Shown: in pieces, positions 1 through 8,710 of the stretch
How the letters are laid out: each line of letters starts with the position of its first letter
Numbering within the stretch: the stretch's first letter is position 1
Assembly: GCA_004151065.3 (NCBI GenBank)
Contig: NWUY0300015075.1
Coordinates: 49,750-61,823 of the forward strand
Length of the DNA: 12,074 nt
Direction of reading: 5' to 3'
Origin: Larix sibirica
Taxonomy: Eukaryota; Streptophyta; Pinopsida; Pinales; Pinaceae
The notes under the pieces: model-generated
What the model was told of the DNA's origin: nothing
Databases searched by the model: none
What the model saw: only the letters and a program-made list of their open reading frames with translations
Position numbers and translations under genes: made by a program

Positions 1-60
1 ATTTGGGGTTTTACCACATATATCTTGTGTACTATATTTTTATCTTTCCTTCTTTTATTA
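1..60 (+). mobile_element. Possible copia-type LTR scrap
   Basis: The first bases read as a GGGGTTTTACCACATATATC-like stretch followed by CTTGTGT and a T-rich run. This resembles the segment near the 3' end of many plant Ty1/copia LTRs (typically GGGTTTTCCACGTAAA-TCTTGTGT). The similarity is judged from memory and by eye. The strand is opposite to the copia gag just downstream, so this would belong to another, nested copy. No LTR terminus, target-site duplication or primer-binding site is visible, because the window begins here. Confidence 0.2.
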
Positions 61-173
61 TTTGATTATTTTGTGTTTGTATTGATAGGAAAGTACACTA
101 GTTAGATTTTGGTTATTGATTTACATATTAGTAAATTTATTATTGTATGTTTATGCATATTTCTCAATAATCT

Positions 174-554
174 AACATCATCCATCATAATCGAGAACAA
201 CATGTTCTTCAAGAAGAAGGATTGACCCTTATTCGAGGTCTCGTGCAGATCTTTCAACTATTTCTAGAAGGATGTTGAAGTCTTCCTAGTCTAGATCTCA
301 TGAAGCATATCATATGTCATGGACAGCTTAAGCATCATTACTACTCCTTTGTCTCTCTCATCAAACTTGTCCCGACATTTACCCACAACTGTGGGGTGAG
401 CATCTTTACCTAGGACAATGTTGGCCAAGCATCTATACCCAAAATTGGCCAACATACATTGCTTCCACATATTGTAGTTGTTGATGGAGAACCTTTGGCT
501 AAGTTCCAACATGATATTGGTCAAAAAGGCCATAATGATAAGTCTCAAATGCAC
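174..554 (-). pseudogene. Ty1/copia retrotransposon gag, broken
   Basis: This is the N-terminal part of a copia-type Gag (UBN2/Retrotran_gag_2 family), the structural protein that packages element RNA in virus-like particles. The open part (554-291, 87 codons) carries the family signature: an aromatic-Asn-Tyr region before MWKQ (residues 29-32), IVLGK (46-50), DKFDERD (62-68) and MLKLS (74-78). After codon 87 the same frame has TAG stops at 293-291, 266-264 and 260-258. It then resumes with recognisable Gag, DLHETSNKG followed by FFLKNMLFSIMMDD, ending near 174. Beyond that the homology is lost, and no protease, integrase or reverse transcriptase follows before the window edge. The true start is uncertain: Met 8 (533) or Met 15 may be nearer the original than Met 1. 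The copy is non-functional. Family assignment rests on recognised motifs and is strong. Confidence 0.85.
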
Positions 555-1433
555 TAAATGAACTGAAACAGAGTAAAATGCTGAAAATACTTGAAAATAC
601 CCTTGGATACTGGCTCGGAATCAATATAGCAGCCACATATCTATGACCAAACACATTTTTTTTGTAAATATGCCCACAAACAACTTTAAAACACATAGAT
701 TTTGATGAATTTGCTTGACAATCAGCCCAATAAATTACACATCATCCCTTTAACAGTGGAAAAATGCACAAAACTTTATAGATCTTCTTCAAATAGCTCA
801 AAACACAAATATGCTAAAAAAACAACACCATAGTGGTAAATTTTTCCTTGGATATGTTAACAAATTGTCAAACAAGATAGTATAGATCAATTCCCAATTT
901 TTTTTTATTTTTTTTGTTGTCCATACAATTTTGTACATTCATACAATTCCATATCATCCATACAATTATGTACAGTTGTACAAATTCATATAATTTCATA
1001 CAATTATGTTGCTTTGAAATGAAAAAAACAAAACAGTACCTAGTTTCGGCAAAACTCTTTCGATCCTTTGATGTGCTACGCTAGCGATCCCTTGATATGT
1101 CTCTATTGGTGCCTAAGTATTCACTCTCTCCACGATTCTAAGGTTCAAACTAAGATTTCATACCATATCACAAAAATCAAACACATAAAGAAACCAAGAA
1201 ATAACCTAGAAGAGTTATTGTAATGTATTGCTTAGACGAGAATGAGAAAGATTTCTTCTAAAGGGTTACAATGAGGTCAAGTCAATCCACATTATGAATG
1301 CGGGATCGATCAAGAAATACAATAAATCATAAAAGCACAAAATAATATAAAGTCTGAAGTGACTTTATTAAAACCTAACTCTAATATCTAATTGACCATT
1401 TTATAAAGCTAAGTTCTACTTTTACATGTTCCA
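555..1433. other. Gene-poor AT-rich spacer
   Basis: I see no convincing gene here. The stretch contains T runs around 895-915, a degenerate 19-bp tandem repeat (listed separately) and ordinary AT-rich sequence. On the minus strand, the bases at about 1170-1158 read TGGTATGAAATC. This faintly recalls the initiator-Met tRNA primer-binding site of copia elements (TGGTATCAGAGC) and would lie about 600 bp upstream of the gag remnant, but several mismatches make it unreliable. Confidence 0.5.
921..1010 (+). repeat. Degenerate 18-19 bp tandem repeat (CATACAATT motif)
   Basis: The word CATACAATT starts at 922, 940, 959 and 997, with a degraded unit (GTACAAATT) near 978. The spacing is therefore about 18-19 bp over five units. 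Several units continue with TNTGTAC. This is a short decayed minisatellite next to a T-rich tract, and nothing suggests that it is coding. Confidence 0.6.
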
Positions 1434-2063
1434 CTAGGGACAAGCTTGTATTCTCACTTTCATCTTCTTTGTCTCTGGAACAATGCTTTTTTATTCTACA
1501 ATTTCCATCTTCATTTGAACCAACAACCACTTGTTTTTTTCTCTGGGTCATACTCTCTTTTTAAAATTGTTGCATGCCCATTTAGTGTTCATGGGCATTC
1601 TTGCTCTAGATGTGGATGGACTTGATTGCGAAGTCTTCTTCTCACCACTTCAAAACTATCATTTATTCTTGGAATTTTTTTCTCGGGATGTGGATGGACT
1701 TGGTGTTTGAGTCTTCTAACCATATTTGAAAATATCTTTGTTCTTGGACATTTTTTCATCAGATGTGGATGGACTCAATGCTTGAGTCTTCTTCTTACCA
1801 TCTTCAAAATTGTCCTTTGATCATGCAAATGGGTGCATTGAGATCTGAAATCTTCAACCTTGGTCGTCTTTCTTACCTTTTATTATGAAGGCCAAGGGAT
1901 GACTTGTATCCCTTTCTCTTTTTCCCCTATCTAAACTCCAATATTTGCTCTCACCTATAATGGTTCCATTGCCTTCAAAAATCCAAGAGACTTCCAAGAA
2001 TTGTTGCCACTACTTCTCTATCTTCTCTTGCATACCAATGAAGCCCTCTTGGCATAGCTCCAG
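1434..2063 (-). other. Doubtful minus-strand coding relic
   Basis: Reading the minus strand from 2063 to the TAG at 1436-1434 gives one frame of 209 codons without frameshift but with nine internal stops. Some pieces look protein-like: a roughly 60-codon N-terminal piece rich in Trp, Glu and Lys, then three spaced copies of a Ser-Pro-Ser-Thr-Ser motif produced by the 75-78 bp tandem repeat. Nine stops in 209 codons is no better than chance for AT-rich DNA, so the case is weak. I do not recognise a family. It may be part of a very old retroelement or simply non-coding repeat. Confidence 0.2.
1609..1836 (+). repeat. Three-copy tandem repeat, 75-78 bp
   Basis: Three units begin with GATGTGGATGGACT at 1609, 1687 and 1762, so the periods are 78 and 75 bp. 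Each unit continues through a GAGTCTTCT-like and a TTC-rich segment, and later parts have diverged. Both periods are multiples of three. The short plus-strand open frame across the region is explained by the repeat rather than by a gene. Confidence 0.8.
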
Positions 2064-2344
2064 TTAAAAAATTTAGTCATTGTGATTAGGGTTAGTTTGC
2101 TAGCCTCGATTCCATGTGGCATCCTCCTATTCATTGTGTTATACACATCTCTTCATCTAAGTGGCCATGTTGTCTATCATGTTGGCCATGGAGGCCTTGG
2201 TCTTCTTGTTATACATGCACACTAGTCATCCAAAAGTTTCGATCTTAGCTTTATGCCTAAGCCTTTTGTGCAATGTGCAAGGCTCTTCACAGTTTGTGCT
2301 TATCTCTATATCCACATGCCTTGATCTCGTGCCTTATATTTTTG

Positions 2345-2565
2345 TGTGGTGTGTGGCATGCAACATTAACCCTTCCACTATGCCTTGTCCATACCTTCAC
2401 ATGAAAATACCTCTACATGCCTTGTTTCTTATGTGGTATGTGGCACTAAGTCTTCCCCTCGACCTTTTCCACACCTCTTCATACAAACACCTCTACCTGT
2501 GGTGTGTAGCATGCAACTTCACCCTGGCATGGTCCATATCTCCATGCACTCATATCTCCACACAA
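2345..2565 (+). repeat. Imperfect tandem repeat, units about 66-87 bp
   Basis: TGTGGTGTGTGGCATGCAAC at 2345 recurs as TGTGGTATGTGGCAC at 2432 and TGTGGTGTGTAGCATGCAAC at 2498. Each is followed by a pyrimidine-rich stretch with CCACAC/CCATACC and CTCTAC words. The open frame 2161-2673 (170 codons, plus) runs across it and shows a matching Trp-Cys-Val-Ala-Cys-Asn repeat. Its composition (Cys, Leu, His, Ser) and lack of any domain make it a by-product of the repeat rather than a gene. Confidence 0.6.
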
Positions 2566-2673
2566 CATTTTTACGTTAGCCTTTGTGCAACATGTTGTGT
2601 GCAGTGTTATGACTTCCACTCTACCTTGTACCCAAAATATCGACATACACTTCATAACTTATCCATTTTTTAG

Positions 2674-3751
2674 CCTCTCTAAGGCATTGAAAAAGGCCTT
2701 TGACTAAGGTCTAGATAAAGGCTTTAAGGTCATTAAGCCCTACACAAATGGTGAATTTTTTGTTTTGAATTCAATCCATTGATTGGATCGAAATTGATCT
2801 AATACTGAAACACATTTCAAATCATACCTCTCTATTTAACAATGTTTGAGTCCTACAAAATCTCTCATGCAAATATGCTCTTTTACAAGTGTTCTCGAAC
2901 TTGAGCTTACATGATACTAAAGGTATTTTTCCAATCGGCGCTAAGGAGCCCCTCCCTATGACCCCCCCTAAGACATTGGCTCAAGGGGGCTCAGAGTAGG
3001 CTCTAACCCTCTTTGATGTTTGTTGTTCGTCTCATTTCCTCCAAGCCCTTGTAGCTTGTTGTAGAGTTAATTTAAATTATGATTGTTTAGCTCAAAACCT
3101 TGATAAAGGTTCTAACTCACCTACAAAGATAATGAACCCTAGGCCCCTTTTCAGTTTGCTTGCACAACAAAGATAATCAGTTAATCAACCTTAGTGCTTA
3201 TTGTTTGTTTAGTTTTATTGGCTTGAAAGGGTTAAATAGGCTACATATTTTTTCATTTCAATTATTTTGACTCGTGCTAGTTAATGAGTATACTAAAGAA
3301 ATAGAGGAAAATGACCCTAGTTTGTTTATTTTCTTTTATTAATGTATTGATCATTTTACTTCTTGTTCTAAAGCAACCTAATCTACTCACACATATAAAC
3401 CCTAAAACAACAATCTGTCATAAGCACAAAAGGAATCCCTAATTAACTTAGTGACCCACCTCTTCTCCCACCCTAGTTTTCTTTGTTTCTCCCATAAAAG
3501 TGGGTAGTGACTCCACTTTCCTTCCAAGCACTCAAGCTTGGATTTTCCTCCTTGGGGTGGTGTGGTACTTCACCCTAACTATCATGCTACAATTATAACT
3601 CGTAAGTAGGAGAGTTGTTTGTTGGAGTCTTATGATGACTCAATTAACCCATAAAAAGTTGATCAAGTTGTGAGCACGAGACCCACAACACAAAGTCGAA
3701 AGTTGTGTTGTAGCAAGAGCAATACTAAAATGAAAGATACACCATGTAATT
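2674..3751. other. Intergenic stretch without a gene
   Basis: No supported coding region is seen on either strand. There is a C-run and G-run pair around 2948-2991 that could pair (GAGCCCC with GGGGCTC), and a hairpin at 3685-3711. A stretch at about 3480-3520 contains GTAGTGACTCCACTTTCC, which loosely recalls the leader region after the primer-binding site of some plant gypsy elements. I cannot confirm that. Confidence 0.5.
3685..3711 (+). repeat. Perfect 9-bp hairpin
   Basis: ACAACACAA (3685-3693) is perfectly complementary to TTGTGTTGT (3703-3711) across a 9-base loop. It sits about 40 bp before the 338-bp tandem duplication. It is too short to assign a role, and no T-run follows. Confidence 0.6.
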
Positions 3752-4394
3752 GGGTTGCTCTCCTAGAACAATGGAAAGCATTGTGGTTGGGTATCTAGAT
3801 GTCTCAATAGAAGGAAATCAACCAATAAGAGGTCTTCAAGGTGGTTTGTTTTAAACCAACACCCGTAATAACGATCACATCACGGGACAAAGGGGCTCTT
3901 ACACTAAGGAGTTTCAAAAGTAGGATGACACTTGATGTTGATGTAGGGGTCAAGTTTTGGTAGAAGTAGTAGATGTAGTAGTCTTTGTCTGAGGGAAGAT
4001 GAAGATGATAGACATTGAGAACTTGAACTTTTGTACAAGAAAACAATATTCTTTTTCACTAAAAATGATTTTGATAAATATTGAAATTCGGGTAGCTCTC
4101 GTAGAACGATGGCAAGCATTGTGGTTGGGTATCTAGATGTCTCAATAGAAGGAAAATAACCAATAAGAGGTCTTCAAGGTGGTTTGTTTTAAACCAACAC
4201 CCGTGATAACGATCACACCATAGGACAAAGGGGCTCTTACACTAAGGAGTGTCAAAAGTAGGATGACACACTTGATGTTGAAAAAGTAGTTGTCTATTAA
4301 GGGAAGATGAAGATGATAAACATTGAGAACTTAACTTTTGTACAAAAAAATAATATTCTTTTTCACTAAAAATAATTTTGATAAATATTAAAAT
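3752..4394 (+). repeat. Head-to-tail duplication of a 338-bp unit
   Basis: Copy 1 (3752-4089) and copy 2 (4090 to about 4394) match closely from GGGT-GCTCTC through GATAAATATT-AAAT. Copy 2 is shorter, mainly because it lacks most of the GTAGAAGTAGTAGATGTAGTAG-like triplet-rich segment found at about 3950-3985 in copy 1. Otherwise the copies differ by scattered substitutions, so the duplication is fairly old. Both copies contain a long conserved central part, with GTATCTAGATGTCTCAATAG and TAAACCAACACCCGT. The minus-strand open frames in each copy mirror each other and are repeat products. The unit is not recognised. Confidence 0.9.
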
Positions 4395-4660
4395 CCTCTT
4401 ATTTGATTTTTTTAAAGTAAACAATAAATTCTAATTTAATATTTAATATTAATTTTGCATGATATTAATATAACATAACATTGAATAATATTTTAAAATT
4501 GTAAAATTTATATTAATATAAAATAACATTAAATAATATTTTAAAAATGTAAAAATTAAATGGTTAAACCATTCTAACTATATAAATGCTATAAATACTA
4601 TTAACATATGCAACTTAAAATTAATATATATATATATATATATATAACATATTAGAAATA
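4395..4660. repeat. Very AT-rich block with 48-bp tandem repeat and (AT)n
   Basis: This block is almost entirely A and T. A 48-bp unit starting TATTAATATA occurs at 4463-4510 and again, imperfectly, at 4511 to about 4557; both copies contain AATAATATTTTAAAA. A dinucleotide (AT)n tract of about 11.5 units runs 4624-4646. Such tracts are usual in plant spacer DNA and are often polymorphic in length. No gene is present. Confidence 0.85.
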
Positions 4661-4910
4661 TGATCTTATAATACAATTTAAGAAATTAATGTGATCTATG
4701 AACATGGAACTTAAGATAAGAAAAATGGGTGTGTATGTGAGTAGCCTACCTCCAATATTATATTGGGACATGTGTTACTCTCCATATTCTTGTGTCTGTG
4801 ATATTGTGTATGTACGCCCATAAAATCACTAAAATCAAGGATGAAATTTAAAATTCTTTTTCATAAACCGAGAAGACTCTTGATTTTATAACTTGGTTGT
4901 TTAGTTCCAG

Positions 4911-5014
4911 CATATCTCTAAGCGAGGCATCCTTTGACATGACGAATTACATTCTGAGGAGCCGTGCATATTAAAGGAAAGCCCTGCGGGTCAAGTTCAA
5001 TTCCTCCATGAAAT
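4911..5014 (+). other. Candidate relic exon (speculative)
   Basis: The stretch is bounded by an acceptor-like TTTAGTTCCAG ending at 4910 and a donor-like GTGAGTAG beginning at 5015. It is less AT-rich than its surroundings. Read in the phase that would join it to 5516, it is open for most of its length but contains one TAA. No family is recognised from this part alone. It could be a relic of the same gene as the next entry. Confidence 0.2.
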
Positions 5015-5113
5015 GTGAGTAGTTTCTCTTTTCCATCATGCTGAGTTAATGTTAAAATAAACTTGTGAGTAATTTCTCTGTTCCATCATGCTGAGTTACT
5101 GTTAAAATAAACT
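5014..5113 (+). repeat. Two-copy 50-bp tandem repeat
   Basis: Units 5014-5063 and 5064-5113 are nearly identical: each begins TGTGAGTA, contains TTCCATCATGCTGAGTTA and ends GTTAAAATAAACT, with only a few mismatches. The repeat starts exactly at the donor-like GTGAGTA that would close the candidate exon 4911-5014, so the donor motif itself is duplicated. The high identity suggests a recent event compared with other repeats here. Confidence 0.9.
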
Positions 5114-5515
5114 TGACCTATCATATATACTCTTTTGAACATCTTGAAATTTTCATTTTTGTTGTCTAACATGTGTATTGGGAAACAAAACTTGAAAATT
5201 GCAAAGCTTTTCGGCTCTGGAATAAAAAATTCACGCATTGTTGTTTCAGTGCACACATTTTTGGGCCATTATTGCTTTGATCTGCTGGACTTGGTCATTG
5301 ATCAGTTGCATTTACAAACCCACACTTGATACAATAAACAAATGCACCTTCCCCCGCTAACAACTATTACCACGGAACCCTAGCATTTTATGATTTCCAT
5401 ATACTAGCCACACTCCCGAACAACCTGCTGCAAACAACCCATTTTCAAATAATTAACTTAATTGATTTCATTTTGCATATATATTTTTTTCAATATTAAT
5501 TTGACTCCCTTGCAG

Positions 5516-5665
5516 CCATGCAACAAGCCTGTTATGAAGATTTAGTATGAATGACGACAACCTGCTCTGATTTTAACCAGAAAGTGCAATGCGAAACCTG
5601 TTACCATTGCATGAAGGATTCAATTACTTGACTTCAAGAAAATGCAGATAAGGGCATTGAGTAAA
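5516..5665 (+). pseudogene. Possible tetraspanin-like exon relic
   Basis: An acceptor-like tract (TTGACTCCCTTGCAG, ending 5515) precedes a frame starting ATG at 5518. That frame has a TGA after ten codons, then continues with Cys at 5563 and a Cys-x2-Cys-x2-Cys-x-Lys cluster at 5590-5616, and meets another TGA shortly after. Plant tetraspanins have a similar C-x10-C-Y-x-C-x2-C-K pattern at the end of their large extracellular loop, with an upstream (W/F)-(S/N) element, and here Phe-Asn lies at the matching place. The membrane segments, the Cys-Cys-Gly-type motif and the rest of the protein are not visible. If real, it is a broken fragment. A chance match in spacer DNA is quite possible. Confidence 0.2.
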
Positions 5666-6137
5666 ACATTGTAACTGGGAAGGATTGTTACCAAATGGAA
5701 AATACCCTGCATTACTTTCCTTCCACTAGAACGAACTTGCTTCAAACCTTTCGTCTAAATTCTTAATTCCTACCAAATCACTACCACCCAACTACGCTTC
5801 CCCTTATAGTATTGTTGGTAATGGTAAACAACTTATATTCTTTCCATGATTACCATCAGACAATCCATAAATAATGGGCATTCAATTCGATTCAATTACC
5901 ATTGTTTGGCAATTATGAGAATGTCTTTACATGAGAAACTGGCATAGGACCTGCACTGTGGTCTACCTATACACTTTCTAGATACGATTTTTCTCTCTCT
6001 ATGTTCTGGCAAATGACAACTTGCTATTGAAAGAATCTGAACCTTTACATTATTATTCAGCAGCAATGGAGAAGATAAATCAAACGGTAGATATGACTTG
6101 CTTTTCCCAGTCCAGAGATCATAAAAAAGTCCATATA
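5666..6137. other. Spacer / 3' flank of the SINAT gene
   Basis: This lies just past the stop codon of the minus-strand SINAT exon, so its right-hand part would be the 3' UTR and downstream DNA of that gene. I see no coding signal on either strand and no canonical AATAAA in the minus-strand sense close to the stop. Plant polyadenylation signals are loose, so that says little. Confidence 0.4.
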
Positions 6138-6458
6138 TTACTGTTCCTTCAATATGTGTCCCGTCAGTCTAAGGTTCAATTCTTTTCTGTCACCACCTGA
6201 GAAAAGGAGTGCCATATCTCTTTGTATAATTAGTCCGTCATGACTGTCATGAACTTTCCTGTGACCATCTCTGATGCTTCGAGGAACCCCATGCCAAATC
6301 AGTTTCCGACCATCGCCTCCAATCTCAAGGGAGTAGCCAAAGTTTTTAGCTTCATTATCATCGCCCATGAAAATCAGAAAAGCTATATATACAGGGGCAG
6401 TGTCCAATTGAAATGCTTCAAAATGTAGACAAAAGTATTGCCCAAAACAATTGATTAC
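6138..6458 (-). CDS. SINAT E3 ubiquitin ligase, last exon (TRAF-like domain)
   Basis: This exon encodes 106 residues plus a TAA (6140-6138). It forms most of the C-terminal TRAF-like substrate-binding and dimerisation domain of SINA/SINAT ubiquitin ligases, which target partner proteins for the proteasome. Landmarks are CFGQYFCLHFEAFQL (residues 4-18), FMGDDNEAKNF (30-40), GVPRSIRDGHRK (57-68), DGLIIQRDMAL (74-84) and FSGGDRKEL (86-94), close to the plant consensus. The exon start is set by the acceptor TTTCATTTGCAG ending at 6459, which gives a phase-0 junction joining Thr (exon 2) to Val. The ORF upstream of that point is intron. The protein ends at Lys-Glu-Gln, where many plant SINATs continue for roughly a dozen more residues. 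No frameshift or internal stop is present. Arg-to-His, Trp-to-Leu and other unusual changes are scattered near the end. Confidence 0.9.
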   Translation of the reverse strand, partial: VINCFGQYFCLHFEAFQLDTAPVYIAFLIFMGDDNEAKNFGYSLEIGGDGRKLIWHGVPRSIRDGHRKVHDSHDGLIIQRDMALLFSGGDRKELNLRLTGHILKEQ

Positions 6459-6563
6459 CTGCAAATGAAACAGTATGATGAACAATGAATACAATTCTGA
6501 ACATAAAGCAAAGAATTAATACAATAAGAGGAGATTGCGCTCAAACTATATGAAAGGACTCAC
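6459..6563 (-). other. SINAT intron 2 (GT-AG, 105 bp)
   Basis: On the minus strand the intron begins GTGAGTCC at 6563, a near-ideal plant donor, and ends TTTCATTTGCAG at 6459. It interrupts the frame in phase 0 between ACT (Thr) and GTA (Val). That is the junction expected within the conserved A-T-W-M-x-T-V segment of plant SINATs, where I recall an intron in flowering-plant genes. In-frame stops inside the intron confirm that it must be removed. Confidence 0.88.
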
Positions 6564-6950
6564 AGTTGGCATCCACGTAGCATTCTCAACCTCAAGTGGA
6601 TTTGACTTCACATATCGATGGTCAAAGGTGAAACTATCATGCATATAAACTTTGTGATCATCTCTTAAATGAGCCACCAAAAAGGGAATATCTCCAACTA
6701 GATTGCATTCAGAGCCAGCATAGGGGCAGTTGTATGGCCTAAAAGTGCACTGAGCTTCATGCCTTAATTCACTGTAGTAAGGAAGTGTATCCTGACAACC
6801 ATAGCTTTGATATTTGCAAGCAAGTTCTTGAGATGCTGCCTCCGTATCAAGAGTCAAACGCCTAATATTACCAAGGTTGCATCTGCAGGTTGGACACCAA
6901 TTGCTTACCCTGGATTTACATCCAGAACATAGTGTATCAGTATTTGGGCA
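6564..6950 (-). CDS. SINAT E3 ubiquitin ligase, middle exon (RING half + SIAH zinc finger)
   Basis: This exon encodes 129 residues of a plant seven-in-absentia ubiquitin ligase. Residues 1-22 are the second half of the RING finger, which recruits the E2 enzyme: Cys1, Cys8, Cys11, Cys19 and Cys22 are kept, but the ligand His expected at residue 5 (plant consensus C-Q-N-G-H-T-L-C) is Asp (GAT, 6938-6936), and the preceding Gly is Thr. Residues 45-99 are the SIAH zinc finger with all eight ligands: Cys45, Cys52, His64, Cys68, Cys75, Cys82, His94 and His99. Conserved FRPYNCPYAGSEC, GDIPFLVAHLRDDHKV and RYVKSNP follow, then the start of the TRAF-like domain. The start is set by the acceptor GTTTATGCAG ending at 6951, phase 0, matching the known plant exon boundary before the third RING Cys. 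The frame is undamaged. Exon 1 was not found in the window. Confidence 0.9.
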
Positions 6951-7851
6951 CTGCATAAACATTCAGGAGAAAGTCTGGGTCAGACAAAAAAATTCTAATG
7001 AGAAAATTTACTGAATTCACAAAACCTTTCCATCACTCATCTCTGAATGGGAACAAGACAAGTCTTGGAAGGATCAAATAGAGAAAATACAAAGTGAATC
7101 TATAAATCAGCAAAGATCCTACATCCAGAATCCAAACAGTTTGCACATCAATAACTACCACCAAGTTTACTGAACTTTATGGGGATGGCAGGATAACTGA
7201 ATAATTTTCTTACAAACAAAAATATGCAGTTGGAAAGGACTCAACAATGGCAAATATCATAAATGTTCTTTCTATAAAAAGGAAGATATAAAAACAGTTC
7301 AGTACATAAGCTCTATAATCAGTACTAGACAAAATCCGCATTTTCAAATAATTTATTTCTTGGGAAGCAGCATGTCCTCGTCATTTTGAAAAGGCCCAAC
7401 TAAAATTCTACGACATATATGGATTCAAAAACTCTTTACTTTCTACACCAAGATCCCATGTAACTTAGAGATGCTATTTCGTTCATGATGCAGTACACCA
7501 CAAGAATGCATGTGCAGTATGATTTCTCCACCTACAGCATTGAATATGTACTAGGGCTCCTATTTATATTATTGTGTAATATCAGCACTATGTCTAACAT
7601 GAGATACCGGACGAAACCAGACTAATGTCAGCAGAAACATAACTAACCTACACAGTTCAGGCTTTCAGAGATGAAGCCATTCAATCTCAGTTCATAGACT
7701 TTAGAACATAACATGAAGGAGAAATTTTGTTACAGGAATAAACCCTTGGTATCAATTTTAACATCCACGTAACTTTCATCCTAATGGTCATCACTGGTCA
7801 CATTGAGTCCCTCAGTCAATGTGTGTGTCCTCTTATATAACCTAAAGGTTA
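6951..7851 (-). other. Presumed first intron of SINAT (or truncated gene's upstream flank)
   Basis: On the minus strand this sequence leads into the acceptor at 6951 and is T-rich near it, as plant introns are. I searched it by eye for an exon encoding the missing Glu-Cys-Pro-Val-Cys and Pro-Pro-Ile-His-Gln segments and found none; nor did I see it further upstream, where the retroelement-like region begins. Two explanations remain: exon 1 lies beyond 12074 behind a very long, repeat-filled intron, or it has been lost. Confidence 0.45.
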
Positions 7852-8533
7852 ATGGCTAATGCCCATAATGGGCATGATGGCACGCTCGTAGCACAACCTG
7901 ACCTCCTTTCATTGGAAGACTTTATTCAATTGTTAATGTTATAGGATGAGGATTGGGCCTGAGTTGGTATAGAAGTCTTTCAAAGATTTTATTTTGAAAT
8001 TGCCCACATACCTATTTTGGGATTGGTAGAACTGGATAATCCCAAATTGTACACACGATTGGATAGTTCTGATTGCAATTAAGAGGCTGATGGAGATGCA
8101 CATTGCAAAGGCGGTGATTTTTCTGCATATTGGCTACATGTTTATCTTCAATTGGCAAAAGGAAATAACTATAACTGGGCATCATTAATTCACGATCTAC
8201 TGCGTATCATGCTTGGCATGATCAAAGACAAAATCTTAGACTTGGTGTACAACCATTGGGAAGATAACATGATGTCATTATGTCAACCTTTAAGATCTAT
8301 TCCTGGGGCCCAGTCAAACCAAATCCATCATTGTGAAGCGAGTTGTTGTGACTAGCGATGATGGAAAGAAAGAATATAGAAGAGAGGATATGATCGACAG
8401 ATGGGGTGGAGTCCAAGTTGGCAATAGGACCAACCAGGATGCAATGGCTTGTAGGATAAGCTGGCACAAGGACCTAGCCAAAGCTTAGGGCCATCCCATG
8501 GAAAATCAGCTCGGTCATTGCAAGATGAAAGGA

Positions 8534-8605
8534 GGGGAAATATAGAGGTCTCTTCCCCAAAGCCACACTGGGGAAATATAGAGGTTTTTTCCCCAAAGCC
8601 ACGCT
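8534..8605 (+). repeat. In-frame 36-bp tandem repeat
   Basis: Two units, 8534-8569 and 8570-8605, each start GGGGAAATATAGAGGT and end TTCCCCAAAGCCACNCT, with three differences between them; a partial third unit begins at 8606. In the reading frame of 8455-8670 each unit encodes 12 residues ending Ser-Pro-Lys-Pro-(His/Arg)-Trp, so the duplication keeps the frame of the decayed ORF. GGGGAA at the start and TTCCCC inside each unit are complementary, so each can also form a small hairpin. Confidence 0.9.
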
Positions 8606-8710
8606 GGGTAAATACAACAAAAAAAGACCGGAAGAAGACAGTTACAGGGGAGACCCAAAAAACACGGAGCTAAGGCACACAAGGAAATGTTTGAGTTTTC
8701 TACTAGGGCA

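Noticed and set aside
1158-1170. Possible copia primer-binding site on the minus strand
   Set aside because: Only the first six or so bases match well, and no LTR end adjoins it.
2161-2673. Open frame of 170 codons on the plus strand
   Set aside because: It is rich in Cys, Leu, His and Ser, has no domain, and is explained by the degenerate tandem repeat it crosses; no supporting splice or homology signal.
3397-3407. AAACCCTAAAAC, a telomere-like word
   Set aside because: A single unit occurs by chance; no array of TTTAGGG repeats is present.
3804-4424. Three minus-strand open frames with similar Ser/Leu-rich peptides
   Set aside because: Their likeness comes from the 338-bp duplication; no known domain, and low-complexity triplet runs explain the composition.
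6240-6428. 62-codon plus-strand open frame
   Set aside because: It is the antisense shadow of the SINAT last exon.
7859-7875. Palindrome ATGCCCAT-A-ATGGGCAT
   Set aside because: Perfect, but short and inside the start of the decayed ORF; no partner element or known site, so probably chance.
8091-8117. Minus-strand His-Leu-His-Gln codons as a possible end of SINAT exon 1
   Set aside because: There is no GT donor after the Gln codon, and the upstream residues lack the Cys-x2-Cys pair of the RING.
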